A DNA stretch of 64,000 nt, from positions 62,001-126,000 of the forward strand of contig JBALXI010000005.1 in assembly GCA_036960605.1 (NCBI GenBank). The letters are read 5' to 3'. Below, piece after piece: positions 53,705 to 62,609 of this stretch; within the stretch, counting starts at the first letter, position 1; every line of letters begins with the position of its first letter. A model generated the notes under the pieces. It did not search any database. It saw only the letters and a list, made by a program, of their open reading frames with translations, and was not told where the DNA came from. The stretch is from Oleispira sp036960605. Lineage in GTDB: Bacteria > Pseudomonadota > Gammaproteobacteria > Pseudomonadales > Oceanobacteraceae. Position numbers and translations under genes: made by a program.

Positions 53705-55126
53705 ATGAGCAACGCGTTTGATCATCCCGTATATAACTACAAAGTGGTAAGGCAATTTGCCATTATGACTGTAGTTTGGGGCATCGTCGGTATGGCCGTC
53801 GGTGTACTTATTGCTGCCCAACTCGCTTGGCCGGCACTCAACTTTGATACTCCTTGGTTTTCTTTTGGTCGTTTACGTCCATTGCATACCAATACTGTAA
53901 TTTTCGCCTTTGGTGGGTCTGCATTATTCTCGACCTCCTACTACATCGTCCAACGTACTTGTCAGACGCGTCTGTTTTCAGACTCTATGGCTGCGTTTAC
54001 GTTCTGGGGTTGGCAAGCCGTTATCATTTGCGCTGCGATCACGCTGCCAATGGGCTTAACCTCTACTAAAGAATACGCTGAACTTGAATGGCCAATCGAT
54101 ATTTTAATCGCCATTGTCTGGATCACTTATTGCGTAAACTTTATCGGCACTATTATGAAGCGTAAAGAGAAGCACATTTATGTGGCTAACTGGTTCTTCG
54201 CGGCTTTCATGATCATGGTTGCTGTTTTACACGTAGGCAACAACATTGCTATTCCTGTCACCATGTTCAAGTCTTACTCTGTTTATGCAGGTACGGTTGA
54301 TGCGATGGTTCAGTGGTGGTGGGGACATAACGCCGTTGGTTTCTTCCTGACCGCTGGTTTCTTGGGCATCATGTATTACTTCGTACCGAAGCAAGCTGAA
54401 CGTCCAGTTTATTCTTACCGTCTATCGATTGTTCACTTCTGGGCTTTGATTTCTTTATACGTTTGGGCTGGCTCTCACCACCTTCACTATTCATCTCTTC
54501 CAGACTGGGCGCAAACAGCCGGTATGGTTATGTCTTTGGTTCTATTGGCTCCTTCTTGGGGTGGTATGATCAACGGTATGATGACGTTATCAGGTGCTTG
54601 GCACAAACTGCGTACCGATCCTATTTTACGCTTCTTGGTTGTATCCTTGTCTTTCTACGGTATGTCTACCTTCGAAGGCCCAATGATGGCAATTAAGACG
54701 GTTAACGCACTATCGCACAATACGGATTGGACCATTGGTCACGTTCACTCAGGTGCTTTAGGTTGGGTTGCGATGGTTTCTATCGGTGCTATGTATCACT
54801 TAATTCCAATTCTGTTTGGTCTTAAAGCCGGTGCGATGTACTCGACTAAGTTAATCAATGTGCATTTCTGGTTGGCCACTGTCGGTACTGTTTTCTATAT
54901 CGCAGCGATGTGGGTTAACGGCATTATGCAAGGGTTGATGTGGAGAGCGGTGAATGCTGACGGTACTCTAACGTACTCGTTTGTGCAGAGTGTTGAAGCT
55001 TCTATTCCTGGTTATATGGTACGTGTTCTGGGTGGAGCTTTGTTCCTAACCGGCATGCTGATCATGGCTTATAACGTTTACAAAACAGTTAATCACAGCG
55101 AAAAAGCTGTGACGGCTCAGGCATAG
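53705..55126 (+). CDS. ccoN: cbb3-type cytochrome c oxidase subunit I
   Basis: Catalytic subunit of the high-affinity cbb3 oxidase, with heme b, heme b3 and CuB. I start at the ATG at 53705 (473 residues, beginning MSNAFDHPVYNYKVVRQFAI); an in-frame TTG 26 codons upstream is not needed. Twelve membrane segments are apparent. Metal-ligand histidines are visible in LRPLHTNTVIFAF, WWWGHNAVGFFL, AGSHHLHYSSLPDWAQ and WTIGHVHSGALGW. Length agrees with the family (about 475). Confidence 0.97.
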   Translation: MSNAFDHPVYNYKVVRQFAIMTVVWGIVGMAVGVLIAAQLAWPALNFDTPWFSFGRLRPLHTNTVIFAFGGSALFSTSYYIVQRTCQTRLFSDSMAAFTFWGWQAVIICAAITLPMGLTSTKEYAELEWPIDILIAIVWITYCVNFIGTIMKRKEKHIYVANWFFAAFMIMVAVLHVGNNIAIPVTMFKSYSVYAGTVDAMVQWWWGHNAVGFFLTAGFLGIMYYFVPKQAERPVYSYRLSIVHFWALISLYVWAGSHHLHYSSLPDWAQTAGMVMSLVLLAPSWGGMINGMMTLSGAWHKLRTDPILRFLVVSLSFYGMSTFEGPMMAIKTVNALSHNTDWTIGHVHSGALGWVAMVSIGAMYHLIPILFGLKAGAMYSTKLINVHFWLATVGTVFYIAAMWVNGIMQGLMWRAVNADGTLTYSFVQSVEASIPGYMVRVLGGALFLTGMLIMAYNVYKTVNHSEKAVTAQA

Positions 55127-55140
55127 GGAGTACTGCTAAT

Positions 55141-55749
55141 ATGAAACATGACATTATTGAAAAAAATATTGGCTTGATGATCGTATTGATCGTTATTGCT
55201 ATCGCTTGGGGTGGTTTGGTTGAAGTTGTTCCTCTTTTTTGGGACAAAAACACCAACGAACCTGTTGAAGGCTTGATGCCATTAAACGCCACTCAGCTTG
55301 AAGGCCGTGACATTTACATCCGAGAGGGTTGCCACGTATGCCACACTCAGATGATTCGTCCGTTCCGCGCTGAAACTGAGCGTTATGGCACCTACTCTCG
55401 TGCTGGCGAGTTTGTTTATGAGCATCCATTCCTTTGGGGTTCTAAGCGTACTGGTCCTGATTTGGCTCGTGTTGGCGAACGTTATTCAAATGAATGGCAT
55501 CGTGCTCACTTGTACAACCCACGTGATGTTGTACCTGAGTCAATCATGCCTTCTTATCCTTGGTTATTTGAAGACACTGTTGATGGCCGCGATACACCTA
55601 AGAAAATGATTGCATTACGTCACGTAGGGGTTCCCTACACCGATGCAGACATCGAAGGTGCTAAAGCAGCTGTAGATGGTATTCGTGAAATCGAAGCTTT
55701 GGTTGCGTATTTACAGCAGCTAGGCACCGTCATGAAAGATAAGCAGTAA
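55141..55749 (+). CDS. ccoO: cbb3-type cytochrome c oxidase subunit II
   Basis: Membrane-anchored monoheme cytochrome c of the cbb3 oxidase that passes electrons to CcoN. The 202 residues have one N-terminal membrane segment (LMIVLIVIAIAWGGLVEVVP) and the heme site EGCHVCHTQMIRPFRAETERYG; the Met ligand is probably in the PESIMPSYPWL segment. GGAG lies shortly before the ATG. Confidence 0.97.
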   Translation: MKHDIIEKNIGLMIVLIVIAIAWGGLVEVVPLFWDKNTNEPVEGLMPLNATQLEGRDIYIREGCHVCHTQMIRPFRAETERYGTYSRAGEFVYEHPFLWGSKRTGPDLARVGERYSNEWHRAHLYNPRDVVPESIMPSYPWLFEDTVDGRDTPKKMIALRHVGVPYTDADIEGAKAAVDGIREIEALVAYLQQLGTVMKDKQ

Positions 55750-55752
55750 TTC

Positions 55753-55968
55753 ATGGATATTAATGACGTACGTGGTTTAGGAACTATTTTTGCGCTGTTT
55801 TCATTTTTATGTATTGTGGGGTGGGCTTATAGCTCACACCGCAAGAACCGCTTTGAAGACGATGGCATGATCCCTTTTATGGACGAAGATGATGATGCAG
55901 TTGACGAAAAAGCAATTGATAGCAGCGTAAAGCAAAAGAACACGAACGACGACAAAGGTTCGGAGTAA
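55753..55968 (+). CDS. ccoQ: cbb3-type cytochrome c oxidase subunit CcoQ
   Basis: 71-residue single-span protein (TIFALFSFLCIVGWAYSSHRK) that stabilises the complex. The acidic C-terminal tail (MDEDDDAVDEKAID) is longer than in some homologues. Identity rests on size, hydrophobic N-terminus and place between ccoO (3 bases away) and ccoP (4 bases away). Confidence 0.92.
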   Translation: MDINDVRGLGTIFALFSFLCIVGWAYSSHRKNRFEDDGMIPFMDEDDDAVDEKAIDSSVKQKNTNDDKGSE

Positions 55969-55972
55969 AATT

Positions 55973-56908
55973 ATGGATGCTTTAAGTACATTTTGGAACA
56001 TTTGGATATTTGCCATTGTATTTGGCACCCTGATCGCTTGTGGCTTGCTGATACGATTCGCCAGCAACCAAACAGACGATGGGGAAACGACTGAAACCAC
56101 TGGCCATGTTTACGATGGCATTGAAGAATATGATAATCCACTGCCTCGCTGGTGGGTAATGATGTTCTGGGCAACGATCGTTTTCGCAGTGGGTTACATT
56201 GCGGCTTACGGTTTGGGCAACATGAACGGTTTCTTAAAAGTCGAAGTTGACGGTAAGCAAGTCCCTTGGTCGCAGACGGCACAATGGCAGAACGAAGTTG
56301 AACAATTCGATATCAAGGTCGCTCCGCTATTCGCAGAATACGCAGCAACCCCGATCGTTGAATTGGTAAACAATGAAGCGGCATTACAAACAGGCCAGCG
56401 TATTTTCGCCAGCAACTGTTCTGTATGTCACGGATCGACTGCCAAAGGTTCTCAGGGTTTCCCTAACTTAACCGATAATGATTGGTTATACGGTGGCACT
56501 CCTGCAGATATCGTTAAAACCATTACTCATGGTCGCAACGGTATGATGCCTGCTAAAGGCTTAATGCCTGCGATGACCGATGAGCAAGTTGTTGAGACTG
56601 CTCAGTACGTTCGTAGTCTTTCAGGTCTTAAGCATGACGCTGAGCAAGCAGAAGTAGGCTCGGGCATTTTTGCTCAAGCGTGTGCTGCTTGTCACGGTGG
56701 CGACGCTAAAGGTATGCACATTACCGGCGCACCTAACCTAACTGATAAAGTGTGGTTATACGGTGGTTCGACTAAGCAGATTGAATTTACAATCCGCCAT
56801 GGTCGTAGCGGTAAAATGCCAGCACAAGGAGAGCGCTTCTCTGAAGAGCAAATCCACGTATTGGCAACCTACGTCTATTCTTTGTCACACAAAGAAGTTA
56901 CTAAGTAG
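55973..56908 (+). CDS. ccoP: cbb3-type cytochrome c oxidase subunit III
   Basis: Diheme cytochrome c that receives electrons from soluble or membrane cytochromes. The 311 residues show two membrane helices (about 8-27 and 60-82), the cbb3 signature YDNPLPRWWVMMFW, and two CXXCH heme sites: NCSVCHGSTAKG and ACAACHGGDAKG, each followed by the G-x-MP-type axial Met region (GMMPAKG, GKMPAQG). Ends at a terminator, so ccoNOQP forms one unit. Confidence 0.97.
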   Translation: MDALSTFWNIWIFAIVFGTLIACGLLIRFASNQTDDGETTETTGHVYDGIEEYDNPLPRWWVMMFWATIVFAVGYIAAYGLGNMNGFLKVEVDGKQVPWSQTAQWQNEVEQFDIKVAPLFAEYAATPIVELVNNEAALQTGQRIFASNCSVCHGSTAKGSQGFPNLTDNDWLYGGTPADIVKTITHGRNGMMPAKGLMPAMTDEQVVETAQYVRSLSGLKHDAEQAEVGSGIFAQACAACHGGDAKGMHITGAPNLTDKVWLYGGSTKQIEFTIRHGRSGKMPAQGERFSEEQIHVLATYVYSLSHKEVTK

Positions 56909-56950
56909 TTAAATACTTAGTGATTCTTGAGCTAGCTCAAGAAACGTAGA

Positions 56951-56977
56951 AAAAGCGGCCCTAGGGTCGCTTTTTTT
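56951..56977 (+). terminator. Rho-independent terminator of ccoNOQP
   Basis: AAAAGCG (56951-56957) pairs with CGCTTTT (56968-56974) around a GCCCTAGGGT-like core and continues into seven T (56971-56977). Confidence 0.88.
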
Positions 56978-57052
56978 GTTTGCGCGCTCCATAATGAACT
57001 CTATAATCGAACAGTTATATAGTTTCACCTTCCTCGCTAAGGCACGTTCACG

Positions 57053-58486
57053 ATGAGCAACACTCCTGCTAAAAAAGATCCTGTAAAAAGCATTCCTGTT
57101 AAGAACATCACTTCAGAAAATACTAAACCTTTGTACGAGCAGGGAAAAATTCAGGTTCGGGAAATTCATGGCCTGTTTCAAAAGATTCGTTCTTATAGTT
57201 TATGGGGGTTAATGGCGATGTTCTTTGCTACCTCTTGGTTAAGCTGGGGCGATCGTCAGGCTATCTTATTCGATTTATCCGCTCGCCAGTTTCATTTCTT
57301 CGGCATCACTTTTTGGCCACAAGATTTCTTTTTATTATCCGGTTTACTGATCATTGCCGCTTACGGTCTTTTCACCATCACCAACTTAGCCGGTCGTATT
57401 TGGTGTGGCTATACCTGCCCACAATCTTCTTGGTCCTTTGTTTTCATGTGGATCGAAGAGAAAACAGAAGGCTCGCGCAACAAGCGTATAAAAATGGACA
57501 AGGCTCCGATGAGTCTAGAGAAATTATTACGCCGCGGTACCAAACATGTTTTATGGCTATTACTCGCGTTAGCGACAGGCCTCACCTTCATCGGCTACTT
57601 CTCTCCAATACGCGAATTGCTGCCTAATTTATTAACCTTCAATCTCGATAGCTGGGAAATATTTTGGATCGGGTTTTTCACCGTAGCCACCTACCTCAAT
57701 GCTGGCTGGTTACGCGAACAGGTGTGTATTCACATGTGCCCTTATGCGCGTTTTCAATCAGTGATGTTTGACCAAGATACCTTGATTGTCTCTTATGATG
57801 AAAAACGCGGTGAAGGCGAAAAAGGTCGTGGCGCGCGCAAGAAAACCGCAGATTATAAAGCGGAGGGTTTAGGCGACTGCATCGACTGCTCGCTCTGCGT
57901 GCAAGTATGCCCTACCGGCATCGATATCCGTGACGGTTTGCAGTATCAGTGCATTGGCTGCGCGCTGTGTATCGATGCCTGTGATTCGATTATGGATAAA
58001 ATGGGCTACGAGCCTGGATTAGTACGCTACACCACGGAGCACGCACTAGAAGGCGGAGAAACGCACTTTATGCGCCCGCGTTTGATTGGTTATGCTCTGG
58101 TATTAAGCCTAATGTGTGCAGGCATGATTTACGCGGTTGTGTCTCGTACAGCCTTCGAGCTGGATATTAGCCGTGACCGTGGTGCCCTTTATCAGCTGAC
58201 CCCGAATGATACGGTGCAAAACACCTATACGTTAGACATGATGAACATGACTCAAAGCCAGCGTTCTTATCGCATTCAAATATTCGGCTTAGAAGGCTTA
58301 ATCACCGATACGCCCGAGCTGGTTATATTGAAGAGCAATGAAATGCGTTCATTCCCAATCAATATTGAAATAGATCCTGAGAAACTGTCCAACAGTAAGA
58401 CCAATATTGAATTTGTAGTAACCGAGCAAGAGGCGCAAGAAGAGGTCGCTCGCGAAGAAACGCGTTTTATTGCGCCAATTAACTAA
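57053..58486 (+). CDS. ccoG: cbb3 oxidase assembly protein CcoG (polyferredoxin)
   Basis: Membrane iron-sulfur protein of the FixG/RdxA family that reduces copper for cbb3 assembly. The 477 residues have about five membrane helices, CGYTCPQSSW and CIHMCPYARFQSVM motifs, two ferredoxin-type clusters (CIDCSLCVQVCPTGIDIRDG and CIGCALCIDACDSIMDKMG), and a C-terminal periplasmic immunoglobulin-like domain (about 360-477). First gene of the ccoGHIS assembly operon. Confidence 0.96.
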   Translation: MSNTPAKKDPVKSIPVKNITSENTKPLYEQGKIQVREIHGLFQKIRSYSLWGLMAMFFATSWLSWGDRQAILFDLSARQFHFFGITFWPQDFFLLSGLLIIAAYGLFTITNLAGRIWCGYTCPQSSWSFVFMWIEEKTEGSRNKRIKMDKAPMSLEKLLRRGTKHVLWLLLALATGLTFIGYFSPIRELLPNLLTFNLDSWEIFWIGFFTVATYLNAGWLREQVCIHMCPYARFQSVMFDQDTLIVSYDEKRGEGEKGRGARKKTADYKAEGLGDCIDCSLCVQVCPTGIDIRDGLQYQCIGCALCIDACDSIMDKMGYEPGLVRYTTEHALEGGETHFMRPRLIGYALVLSLMCAGMIYAVVSRTAFELDISRDRGALYQLTPNDTVQNTYTLDMMNMTQSQRSYRIQIFGLEGLITDTPELVILKSNEMRSFPINIEIDPEKLSNSKTNIEFVVTEQEAQEEVAREETRFIAPIN

Positions 58487-58535
58487 CCGTTACTGAACTA
58501 AAGCTGGCGCTTTACGTATCTATACTAGCCCCATC

Positions 58536-58561
58536 GCCGCCAAGTGGTTAAACTTGGCGGC
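58536..58561 (+). promoter_or_regulatory. Hairpin between ccoG and ccoH
   Basis: Perfect 9-bp arms GCCGCCAAG (58536-58544) and CTTGGCGGC (58553-58561) with an 8-base loop, 38 bases before the ccoH ATG. The following stretch is AT-rich without a solid T-run; it may be a partial terminator or processing site. Confidence 0.5.
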
Positions 58562-58598
58562 TTCAATTTATCGACCTGTATTAATTTCTGAGAACGCT

Positions 58599-59108
58599 AT
58601 GAATTCCCCTTTAAATAAATCTGATGAGCCTTTCACACCTTGGCATAAAGAACCTTGGATGCTTTTAGTGCTTGGCGTTCCTATTATCGCTGTCTGCTGG
58701 GGCATGGTTATTATTACCTTAGCCGTTACCGGTAAAGATTCTTTAGTCAGCGATAGCTATTACAGAGACGGCATGGCGTACACTGAAAACAATACCTTTA
58801 TTGATAAGGCAAAACGCTTACAAGTCAAAGCGGGCATGGTTTATAACCAAGATGAAATTCGGATCACTATTACCGGTTATTTCGATGAGCAGCCGAGCTT
58901 TTTGCTTTTACAACTGATTCATCCAACGCTAGAAACCAGAGATGAATCCGTAATGTTGCAGCAAACCGCTGATGGCAGTTATCTAGGGCTTAGTGAAAAT
59001 AGTCACCTCGGTAAGCGTAAACTGTGGTTACAAAGCCCGGATCAAGAATGGATGCTTAAAGATGAAGCCTTGATTGAAAATGGCAAGCCGCTGACCCTTA
59101 GTCAATAA
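58599..59108 (+). CDS. ccoH: cbb3 oxidase assembly protein CcoH
   Basis: 169-residue FixH-family protein from the ATG at 58599; an in-frame TTG 15 codons upstream lies inside a hairpin arm and is unlikely. It has the family opening PWHKEPWMLLVLGVPIIAVCWGMVIITLAV with one membrane helix, the conserved DSLVSDSYYRDGMAYTEN segment, and a periplasmic beta domain. CcoH stays with the cbb3 complex and helps its stability. Confidence 0.92.
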   Translation: MNSPLNKSDEPFTPWHKEPWMLLVLGVPIIAVCWGMVIITLAVTGKDSLVSDSYYRDGMAYTENNTFIDKAKRLQVKAGMVYNQDEIRITITGYFDEQPSFLLLQLIHPTLETRDESVMLQQTADGSYLGLSENSHLGKRKLWLQSPDQEWMLKDEALIENGKPLTLSQ

Positions 59109-59146
59109 GTACTCGTCCGTTAGTTATAAGTAATGAGATCTAACTC

Positions 59147-61645
59147 ATGAGTCAAAGTCTGTGCTTTCACTGTGGTGAGATTGCCCTTGAGGGCAATCGC
59201 TGGAATTTAGAAATTGATGGCGAAGCGCAAACCATGTGCTGCCCCGCCTGCAAAGCGGTTGCTGAAACCATTATTGGCAGCGGTTTGAAAGATTATTACC
59301 GTCACCGCACTGCCCTACCTGACGTTTCTCCACAGCAAAAACGCAGTGCTAATAACGACGTGCGCGATGAATTGAAACTGTACGATGAACCCGCCATTCA
59401 GCAATCCTTTGTCCAGCGCTTCGACCGTTCTAACACCGAAACGGAGCAAGCTGAAGCCGAAGCCGTTTTGGTTATTTCCGGCATCAGTTGCGCCGCCTGC
59501 GCTTGGCTGATTGAGCATCGCTTAAATCAACTTGAACATGTGGTCTCGGTTAATCTCAATCTAACCACTCATCGTCTGCTGATTCGCTGGTTAGATGACG
59601 AAGTAAAACTGTCGCAAATTTTTGAAGAAATTCACCAACTCGGTTATCAAGCCCACCCCTTCTCTGCCACCGAAGCAGAACAACAAAGAATTCAAGAAAG
59701 TAAAACCGCCTTTCGTCGTTTAGCCGTTGCTGGTTTTGCTACCATGCAAGTGATGATGCTCTCCGTTCCTTTGTACGTGGGAGCAATGCAAGGAATCCTC
59801 GCGCAATACGAAATATTTTTACGCGCGGCCTCCATGCTGTTCGCTACCTTTGTAGTTTTATATAGTGCCCGGCCCTTTTTTAGCGCCGCTTTACGTGACT
59901 TAAGAACCCGTCACCTGACGATGGACGTGCCGGTATCCATTGCGATTTTATTAGCCTATTTTGCCAGTGTTTGGAGTACGGTGAATCAAGGCCCCGAGAT
60001 TTATTTTGACTCCGTTTGCATGTTCACTTTTTTCCTATTGACTGGGCGTTTCTTTGAAATGCGCGCTCGCCACCGCATGACTCAAGCAGGCAATAATTTA
60101 TTAGACTTGATGCCTTCCGCCGCCATCAAATCAACGTCCGCTGGCGACATTGTCATTGCCAGCTCTGACATTCAAATCGATGACTTGCTATTGATTAAAC
60201 CAGGCCAGCAGATTCCCGCTGACGGTATTATAGAATCCGGCAGCAGCGCCGTCGATGAAGCCGCGTTAACCGGTGAGTATCTACCCATCGATAAAATCGT
60301 CGGTGACCGCTTAATTGGCGGTACTCATAATGTTGAAAGCCAGCTATTAATGCGGGTAACGGCGACCGGTGTTGATGCCGAATTAAATACCATTATGCGC
60401 TTGATGGATCGCGCGCAACAAGAAAAACCAGCGATTGCTATCTTTGCTGACAAGGTCGCCTCACGTTTCGTCGCCGCGGTGCTTATTATCGCGACGATCA
60501 TTGCCATTAGTTGGTGGTTTATCGATCCTAGCCAAGCGTTCTGGATCACCTTAGCCGTATTAGTGGTCACTTGCCCTTGCGCGCTCTCTCTCGCCACACC
60601 GACAGCGCTTACAGCCGCGACAGCGTCTTTACGCGAACAAGGTTTCCTCATTAGTAAAGGCCATGTTTTAGAAGGCTTAAATCAAATAGATCGTATCGTC
60701 TTTGATAAGACAGGGACCCTAACCCGGGGTGAGCTGAGCCTCGAGCAAACGCTCGCCGTCAGTGATGACGTTTCATTAACCTCACAACAAGCACTCAAGA
60801 TTGCCGCCACCTTAGAGCAATACAGCAATCACCCGATTGCGCGGGCGTTCAGTTATGTCGGTCATTTTGAAACCGATAATATTGAGCAAGTAACAGGGAA
60901 AGGCGTTGAAGGACGCTTGCTTAATATCGATAACTGCAAAGATATGGTTTACCGCATTGGCCGGGCCGATTTTGCCTTTCCGCAACAGCCGCTGAGCCCC
61001 CCTATTGACGATGAGCGCCAGTGGTTGTTATTAGCCGACAACCATCAGCCACTGTATTGGTTTGCGCTTTCAGATACTCTGCGCCAAGGCGCAAGTGCGA
61101 CTATTGGGCAACTTAAAAACTGGGGCATAAAAGTTTCAATATTAACCGGTGATCCTAGCGCCCAAGTAGAAGCCGTGGCCAAAGCATTGCATATCGATGA
61201 TGTTTATAAAGGCTTAAGTCCCGCTGAAAAACTCGAGCAAGCCTCAACATGGCAACAGCAAGGTGAGCGCTTAATGATGGTCGGAGACGGCATCAACGAT
61301 GTACCGACACTTGCCCGCGCCGATATTGCCGTCGCCATTGGCCAAGCCAGTGACCTGACCAAGACCAACGCCGATGCCGTGATTACCAATAACAGCTTAA
61401 CCACCTTGCTGCATGCCATTAACAAGGGCAAAAAATCGACCCGCGTTATTCGCCAGAACATTTACTGGGCATTATTGTATAATCTGTTAGCGCTTCCTCT
61501 GGCCGCAACCGGGTTTATTCCTCCTTGGGCCGCCGCAATTGGAATGTCGGTGAGTTCGTTAATCGTGGTGGGGAATGCATTACGTCTACTTTCTAGCGAT
61601 AAGCAATTCAGTAACAACCGATTCACTGACAAACAGTTCAACTAG
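59147..61645 (+). CDS. ccoI: Copper-translocating P-type ATPase CcoI
   Basis: FixI-type ATPase that exports copper for CcoN assembly. The 832 residues include a Cys-containing N-terminal domain (CFHCGEIAL, MCCPACKAVAE), a heavy-metal domain with GISCAACAWLIEHRL, eight membrane helices with the metal motif CPC in VTCPCALSLATPTAL, the phosphorylation site DKTGTLTRGE, and the hinge GDGINDVPTLARADIAVAIG. The N-terminal zinc-finger-like Cys motif marks the CcoI branch instead of CopA. The extreme C-terminus repeats SDKQFSNNRFTDKQFN-like residues. Confidence 0.96.
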   Translation: MSQSLCFHCGEIALEGNRWNLEIDGEAQTMCCPACKAVAETIIGSGLKDYYRHRTALPDVSPQQKRSANNDVRDELKLYDEPAIQQSFVQRFDRSNTETEQAEAEAVLVISGISCAACAWLIEHRLNQLEHVVSVNLNLTTHRLLIRWLDDEVKLSQIFEEIHQLGYQAHPFSATEAEQQRIQESKTAFRRLAVAGFATMQVMMLSVPLYVGAMQGILAQYEIFLRAASMLFATFVVLYSARPFFSAALRDLRTRHLTMDVPVSIAILLAYFASVWSTVNQGPEIYFDSVCMFTFFLLTGRFFEMRARHRMTQAGNNLLDLMPSAAIKSTSAGDIVIASSDIQIDDLLLIKPGQQIPADGIIESGSSAVDEAALTGEYLPIDKIVGDRLIGGTHNVESQLLMRVTATGVDAELNTIMRLMDRAQQEKPAIAIFADKVASRFVAAVLIIATIIAISWWFIDPSQAFWITLAVLVVTCPCALSLATPTALTAATASLREQGFLISKGHVLEGLNQIDRIVFDKTGTLTRGELSLEQTLAVSDDVSLTSQQALKIAATLEQYSNHPIARAFSYVGHFETDNIEQVTGKGVEGRLLNIDNCKDMVYRIGRADFAFPQQPLSPPIDDERQWLLLADNHQPLYWFALSDTLRQGASATIGQLKNWGIKVSILTGDPSAQVEAVAKALHIDDVYKGLSPAEKLEQASTWQQQGERLMMVGDGINDVPTLARADIAVAIGQASDLTKTNADAVITNNSLTTLLHAINKGKKSTRVIRQNIYWALLYNLLALPLAATGFIPPWAAAIGMSVSSLIVVGNALRLLSSDKQFSNNRFTDKQFN

Positions 61646-61686
61646 ATAAAAGTTCATTAGCCTTAACTTAAGCGAATAAAGATTTT

Positions 61687-61842
61687 ATGGATATTATTTA
61701 CATACTCATTCCGCTCTCGATATTACTGATCGGCCTCGCCGTCACCGTTTTATTCTGGGCCATTAAAAGCGGCCAGTTTGACGATATGGACTCCCCTGCC
61801 CATAGAATTTTATTTGATGATGACGATCAACTGAAAAAATGA
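61687..61842 (+). CDS. ccoS: cbb3 oxidase assembly protein CcoS
   Basis: 51-residue single-span protein (MDIIYILIPLSILLIGLAVT, then FWAIKSGQFDDMDSPAHRIL). The GQFDD-x-DxPxxRIL motif after the helix is the CcoS hallmark. It is required for cofactor insertion into cbb3 oxidase. Its stop codon overlaps the next ATG (ATGA at 61839-61842), so the two genes are translationally coupled. Confidence 0.95.
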   Translation: MDIIYILIPLSILLIGLAVTVLFWAIKSGQFDDMDSPAHRILFDDDDQLKK

Positions 61843-62495
61843 TTGAACCTCTATCACTCATTACGGCCTTGCTATTAGGCCTTATGGGGGCCAGCCATTG
61901 CCTGGTCATGTGCGGGGGTATTGCCGCCGCAGCCAGCAGTGCTAGCTCAGGCAAAACAAACGTCTCTTTTCTGATGCTATTTAACTTGGGCCGCATTCTA
62001 AGCTATACCTGCGCGGGCCTTATTGTTTCTTTATTAGGTCTCTGGTTAGCCGATAGCCATCAACTAGCACAACAAATTCTAAGAAGTATTTCCGGGGTGC
62101 TACTCATTTTAATGGGGTTTTACGTCGCTCGTTGGTGGATGGTACTCACTCGCCTAGAATCTGCGGGAAAGTTTTTATGGCAATACCTACAGCCCATTAC
62201 CCGTAAACTTATCCCTATCAAATCACGCCCTCAAGCACTGGCGCTCGGATTGCTCTGGGGTTGGTTACCGTGTGGTCTTATATACAGCACTCTGGCCTGG
62301 GTTGCCGCGAATGCTCAACCAGGCATGGGCGCATTAACCATGTTTTGTTTTGGGCTAGGCACGCTACCAGGCATTCTCGCTGCGGGCGTATTTGCTCGAC
62401 AAATTAGTGGCTACGTTCAGCATAAAAATTTCCGTCAAATAGCAGGCTTACTGCTAATGCTATATGGTTCTTGGACTATCTTCGCTATTTGGTAA
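61839..62495 (+). CDS. Sulfite exporter TauE/SafE-type (UreH/DsbD-like) membrane protein
   Basis: 218-residue integral membrane protein with about six helices. The start MIEPLSLITALLLGLMGASHCLVMCGGIAAA includes the SHCLxMCGG motif of the small SafE/UreH-like group, whose two Cys may handle thiols or copper; LGLLWGWLPCGLIYSTLAW is the second repeat. The gene always tends to travel with ccoS in gammaproteobacteria, which suggests a part in cbb3 biogenesis. ATGA overlap with ccoS. Confidence 0.9.
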   Translation: MIEPLSLITALLLGLMGASHCLVMCGGIAAAASSASSGKTNVSFLMLFNLGRILSYTCAGLIVSLLGLWLADSHQLAQQILRSISGVLLILMGFYVARWWMVLTRLESAGKFLWQYLQPITRKLIPIKSRPQALALGLLWGWLPCGLIYSTLAWVAANAQPGMGALTMFCFGLGTLPGILAAGVFARQISGYVQHKNFRQIAGLLLMLYGSWTIFAIW

Positions 62496-62523
62496 AACAA
62501 ACACAAAGACCACATGAGAGTTG

Positions 62524-62552
62524 TTGACAATTTGATTCATGATATCCATTAT
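62524..62552 (+). promoter_or_regulatory. Candidate promoter of fnr
   Basis: TTGACA (62524-62529) and CATTAT (62547-62552) are 17 bases apart, in the gap before the regulator gene. A TTGAT half-site lies between them but no full Fnr box. Confidence 0.5.
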
Positions 62553-62609
62553 GACGGAAAATGATCCCTTGTATTTCACACGGTATTTTCTAAGTTAGTG
62601 AGGAACAAT

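Noticed and set aside
62532..62546. Fnr autoregulatory box before fnr
   Set aside because: TTGATTCATGATATC has a good left half, but the right half does not fit ATCAA.
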